Below, one piece after another: positions 60,038-64,000 of a stretch of DNA of 64,000 nucleotides. The stretch comes from Sequoia sempervirens (taxonomy: Eukaryota > Streptophyta > Pinopsida > Cupressales > Cupressaceae), in assembly GCA_007258455.2 (NCBI GenBank), contig VDFB02000003.1, forward strand, positions 43,155,986 to 43,219,985, read 5' to 3'. Numbering within the stretch: the stretch's first letter is position 1; each line of letters starts with the position of its first letter. Position numbers and translations under genes: made by a program. The notes beneath the pieces are model-generated. The model ran no database searches. It saw only the letters and a list, made by a program, of their open reading frames with translations, and was not told the origin of the DNA.

Positions 60038-60159
60038 CTACAAGTCTCTGAGCTCTGAATGTAGGCAAGGTTGATCTTTGATCATCCCCTGAGACTATGT
60101 CAGTCGAACTATGTGGTCTCTGCGTGTATAACATAGGCAAGGTTAATCTGGTTGACCAG
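60038..60159 (+). ncRNA. E2 two-hairpin modules (2 copies)
   Basis: Module 1: CTACA/TGTAG (60038-60064), GGCAAGG, TGATC/GATCA (60072-60084). Module 2: CTATGT/ACATAG (60109-60136), GGCAAGG, CTGGT/ACCAG (60148-60159), then CCCCGAGGCC. Same order and spacers as E1. Confidence 0.6.
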
Positions 60160-60560
60160 TCCCCGAGGCCCCTAGGATAGGTCTTTAGGTTAGTCTCTTG
60201 GTCAAAATCTCATAAAACACCTAAACATTTGAAAAATTGGAAAATCAAAACATTCACAAAATCTCAAAAAATACCAAAAATAGCCTCAAAACATTTCAAA
60301 AAACTTCAAAAGCATTCAAAAAACCCAAAAAATCCATTCTTCCTATCTCGCTTTCACCCGCAATAAATGTTCACTCATAATAAATCATTGTCATCCTCAA
60401 CCTTTGGTGAAACAGTTGGAAACAAGTCTAGCAGTTCAAAAGTGAAAACTCAAAACATCAAGGTCTCAAGTCGAGTTCAGTAAGTAGACAAGTTGGTCAA
60501 CTCTTTGTGTCAATAGCCTATCATCCAATCAATCCCAAATCATCTAATAACATCATGTCC

Positions 60561-60578
60561 TAGGATGCATCCTTCCTA
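60561..60578 (+). ncRNA. E2 TGCATCCT-loop hairpin
   Basis: TAGGA/TCCTA around loop TGCATCCT. A shorter member of the TGNRTCCT hairpin family. Confidence 0.5.
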
Positions 60579-61514
60579 CAATGGGCATCAACATCATGTA
60601 TCACTGTAGTTTAGTCTTGGCGAGCGATATGAAGAAAATTAGCTTGTTTGTTTACTTTATCTTTTCTTTTTTATTTATCTTATTGCGCTCATTCCAATGA
60701 CCTCTCAATGATGTCTAATCAAAATGATCTAGAGAGAAAGGAATGGGGCATTGATCATTATCTTTTGTCTATTGTGCTTGTTGGACATTCTTGTAATATA
60801 ACTTAGCGAATACTTGCTTTGTTAGGTATGTATGGAGGGTGTTTTGGGCAGCTTGTTGACTATTGCATTGATAGGTTATACCTTTCCATGTTTTGGTCTG
60901 TGATGTTTGAAACTTTTAAAGTGCATCCTTGCAAGGTTTCTGTTTGTTAGGTGTGAAAAAGAATACTTCTATTTGTTTATCGAGTCAAAGTCCATTTCAC
61001 TAGGTACAACATCATCCTGGTTCTTTATACCTTGATGCATCATGCCTACGTGTGTTATCAAACATAAGGTAAGTAGCCCTTTTAAAATCCCAATTCCTGA
61101 TAAGCATCATCAACATCATCATTCATCATCATCTCTAATAAAGTCTGTAGATCATGGACTTCTTGGATCCTCTTGTCATCATCTCATTTCTTCTTATTCT
61201 TCTTTACTAAGAGTTTTGTCCAAGTATCAAGTGTGTGTAATATGTCAAAATATACATGAGGCTACCCATGGCTGATGACTGTCTACATCATCAAATCTTT
61301 CTACATCAAACATTTGAGCTAAACTAATCTTGAACCTCTTTGTTGCAAGATCGACCCTCAAATTGAAATTTTCGCTCAATCTCTCGAGGGGGCAGTGTAC
61401 TAGCATAATTCTTTCACTAGGGCAACAGTGGGGCATCCGAAAAAATTATAGAATTTTTGAATTTTGATCTTGGCAAGTTTATTCTTTGAACCAACGTAGC
61501 AAGTACTTTGCTTC

Positions 61515-61528
61515 AAAGAGGGGAAAAA
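61515..61528 (+). other. E2 polypurine tract
   Basis: AAAGAGGGGAAAAA directly before the 3' LTR. Confidence 0.85.
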
Positions 61529-62845
61529 TGTAGACATGGAAAATGTACCAATTACTCTTGATCTTGATTACTAACATTGCTTCATCCTAAATCATCTCCT
61601 TTGCTAGTCATTTAATCAAATAATTTGTATTTGATTAAATTCATCACATTTCACCTCTTAATTAAATAAATCAAGTTTATCTAATTAAGTCATCACCTCT
61701 TGTTAATTAAATAAATCAAATTTATTTAATTAATCCTATAGTCTCTATTTAATTAAATAATTCACTTTATTTAATTAATCTCTAAAGTCACTCTATTAAA
61801 TTAAATCAATTAACACTTATTTGATTTAATCTAACATCATCCCTCTTTAATTAAATAAATCAATTTTTTTATTTAATTAAATTCTAAATCATATTCCTCT
61901 CATTTTGATTTAAATTAATCCTAAAATCTAAGTCAAAATGGTCAAATCAACTAATCTCCTATCTTAATTAATCAAATCATGATTAATCCTAATCTTAATC
62001 CATCATATCCTCTAGCTTTTGCAACTTGCTCATGAAAATCATTTTAATTGATTTATTAAATCTCCTTTTTCATTCAAAAAGGCATCAAAGGATGGAATAT
62101 TCTTCAAATTTGAAATCTCCCCACAAGAGTACTTGTCCATCCAACAAGGCATTAAAGGCCTCTTACATGTCCTTTTATTGAGCCAAGTGATATTAACTCC
62201 ATCTTTCATCTCATCCTTCAAGCCATCTTTTGAATTTCAAATTTCCCCCTCCTTGCACATTGCCCAAAATGTGCTCCATCTCTCTTCAATAGCATGTTGA
62301 CAAGTGGCACTTTATCATTGGTTTATCTTTAGTCCCACATTCATCCTATTCTTCAATCCTCCATCCTTCTTTGGTATAAATAGAGACCTCCTCTATTGCA
62401 TTTGATCATCCACAATCCATGTAAGATCACCATGCTCATTTGGATCCACAATTTCATCCATAACTTAGAGCAAAAGTTACTATCTTCATATTTAGAGCAA
62501 ATTCATTCATTTCCATAGCATTTTTCCATCATCATAGCTAGGTTATTGCAGATTTCATCAAGGAAGCACATTGTTCATCATCATCAAGTGGATAAATCTT
62601 CATCAAGCTTACAAGGGATTGGGAAAGGGCCATTTTCTACATCAAAATGGCACCAATTCCCCCCTGGGCTTGAGAGTTTGCATGCTTTGATAGGATTTAA
62701 TAGCTTTTCTTTGTTTGTTCTTCATTTATTTCCTATTTTGAGCATTATAGATGAATTGCATGGGGAATCTTAGTTCTAACTTGCATATGTTCCTAACATT
62801 ATATGTGTTCTTTGTGTTTATGCAGGTCTAGGATTGGGGTTCACA
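61529..62845 (+). repeat. E2 3' LTR
   Basis: 1,317 bp, homologous to 51735-53049 with scattered substitutions, and followed by CTTAT. Confidence 0.92.
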
Positions 62846-62850
62846 CTTAT

Positions 62851-63499
62851 ATGTCACCCTTTCTCTTTTTTGTAGTAGGTTGTGAACCAAAGGTGATTTG
62901 AGTTAAAGTCTTAGGGTGGGGAGAACCCAAAGGGTAGTCCCAAATCTAATGTTTGAAAGTGAATAATTCCAAGTGTTCAATCAATTTAGGTAATTAATGC
63001 ATTGAGTTTATCTCATTTGTACAATTTAGATATCCATATTATCCTATAAATATTTAGAACATTACACTTCAACACAAACCCACCATTGAGGGTGAGTCAA
63101 ACAGATTTGTTCAAGTTGAACATAAGCCAAAATGCTTAAGGAAGATTCTATTTGGCTCAAGAATTATAGCATGGAAAGGGTAACTCAAGGAGATCAACCC
63201 AAATAGGGACCCAAACAATCTCATAGAGCATACCTCATGAAAAAAATTATGGATAAACTTGATAACCACAATTAATCCTTCAACTATAGCAACAACAATT
63301 GTAGATTTATGAAAGGTTGGGACCATTTAAAAGGCACAATATTTCATGTAGGCATGACACCTTAAAGAGTGTCATAGTAAATGTAGAAAAAATATAAAGG
63401 GCCATGCTTCATAAATAAATATGGCATGGACACCAACAAAGCCAAAAAACACTAGTAGAGCTTCCTTATATTTGTATTATATGATACCTTACCTTGGTC
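62851..63499. other. Noncoding host sequence right of E2
   Basis: Continues the sequence interrupted at 51734. No gene recognised. It probably belongs to the decayed copia element that follows. Confidence 0.35.
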
Positions 63500-64000
63500 A
63501 AGAATGACATTTGGGATTTAGTGGATCCTCAATCACTTTTAGGTCAAACAAATACAAAGTAAATGGCTTACTTTAATAATACAAAGCAAGGATTTTCACA
63601 AAGAGATATGCTAGAAATCAAGGGATAAACTATGAGGATTATTTTGCACAAATAATAAAATGGACCACCATTTGTGTTTTTTTTTAACTTTTGTAGCACA
63701 AAACATATGGAAAGTTCATTATATCGGTGTGAAAACTAATTTTTTGAATGTTGATGTCAAATAAATGGTTTACATGGTTCAACCAAAAGGTTATGTATTT
63801 GAAGCTTGAGAAGAAAAAATGTATAAGTTGGTAAAATTTTTATATGGTTTGAAATAAGCCCCACTATATTGGTATGAAAAACTCATTGAGCACCTCTTAA
63901 GCATGAGCGTCAAGAATTTTAAATGTGGAGATGCAACCCTTTTTGTTAAGATAGTCATTTACCTAGGCATATATGTGGGTGAACTACTCACAATAGGAAC
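63500..64000 (+). pseudogene. Ty1/copia reverse transcriptase remnant
   Basis: Read with frameshifts, the plus strand shows NDIWDLVDPQSLLG, then GFSQRDMLEIKG and NYEDYFAQIIKW (family KGYxQxxGxDYxExFAPVxR). YMVQPKGYVFEA (family VYMxQPxGFxxxG) and YKLVKFLYGLK.APLYWY (family YKLxKALYGLKQAPRAWY) follow. The next block, YLGIYVGELLTIG, corresponds to the YVDDLLxTG active site with both aspartates replaced. It runs off the right edge. Dead fragment. Confidence 0.85.

Larger units (their letters stand above)
51735..62845 (+). mobile_element. E2: long non-autonomous LTR element, related to E1
   Basis: The 11,111 bp element has LTRs 51735-53049 and 61529-62845 (TGTAGACATGG...GTTCACA) and a target duplication CTTAT (51730-51734 and 62846-62850). 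The LTRs differ more than those of E1, so it is older. It shares with E1 the LTR start TGTAGACA, AT-palindrome arrays, leader structure, G-patch protein, post-ORF hairpins and polypurine tract, though overall sequence is diverged. No protease, RT or integrase was seen. Confidence 0.9.

Overview
This window looks like intergenic DNA from a large-genome seed plant, probably a gymnosperm. That assignment is inference, based on AT-rich sequence, nested and decayed Ty3/gypsy, Ty1/copia and LINE elements, very long LTR elements, and no recognisable host gene. No rRNA, tRNA, CRISPR array or bacterial gene was seen.

Layout. 1-14375 is old AT-rich sequence. It holds a small minus-strand coding remnant (1-280), a candidate copia LTR (3201-3586), a (TA)n tract, three diverged copies of a ~350 bp repeat (6050, 7247, 9590), a solo LTR with a 5 bp target duplication (10027-10883) and a decayed plus-strand gypsy reverse transcriptase (13770-14137). 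A 100-N assembly gap lies at 14376-14475. From 14476 to 45919 is a giant minus-strand Ty3/gypsy element of the Tat/Ogre type. Right to left it has a U3/promoter, a GC-rich leader with conserved splice sites, a long ORF1 of unknown function, a primer-binding site, gag, protease, an extra RNase H, RT, RNase H and integrase. Then a second copy of the promoter, leader and ORF1 runs into the gap. All its genes carry stops. Its right end interrupts a LINE ORF1 remnant (45920-46520). Further right are a tandem LTR-internal-LTR-internal copia-like element (48645-50495) and a copia RT remnant at the right edge.

Two long non-autonomous plus-strand LTR elements are inserted here, each with a 5 bp target duplication: E1 (31370-40943, inside ORF1 of the giant element) and E2 (51735-62845). 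They lack protease, RT and integrase. Both encode the same kind of low-complexity protein with a G-patch-like segment. E1 keeps it as one intact 825-codon ORF; in E2 it is broken, but a gag-type CHHC knuckle is kept.

The most interesting signal is that E1 and E2, although diverged, share a set of noncoding inverted repeats whose arms change together while loops or bulges stay constant. They are: a leader with hairpins; AAAA-bulged double-stem hairpins just after the ORF; a two-hairpin module present twice in each element; and ten hairpins with an 8-base loop of consensus TGNRTCCT. This looks like an elaborate conserved RNA architecture. A Tat-like gag-pol element of the same clade, such as the giant one, could have mobilised them in trans (inference).
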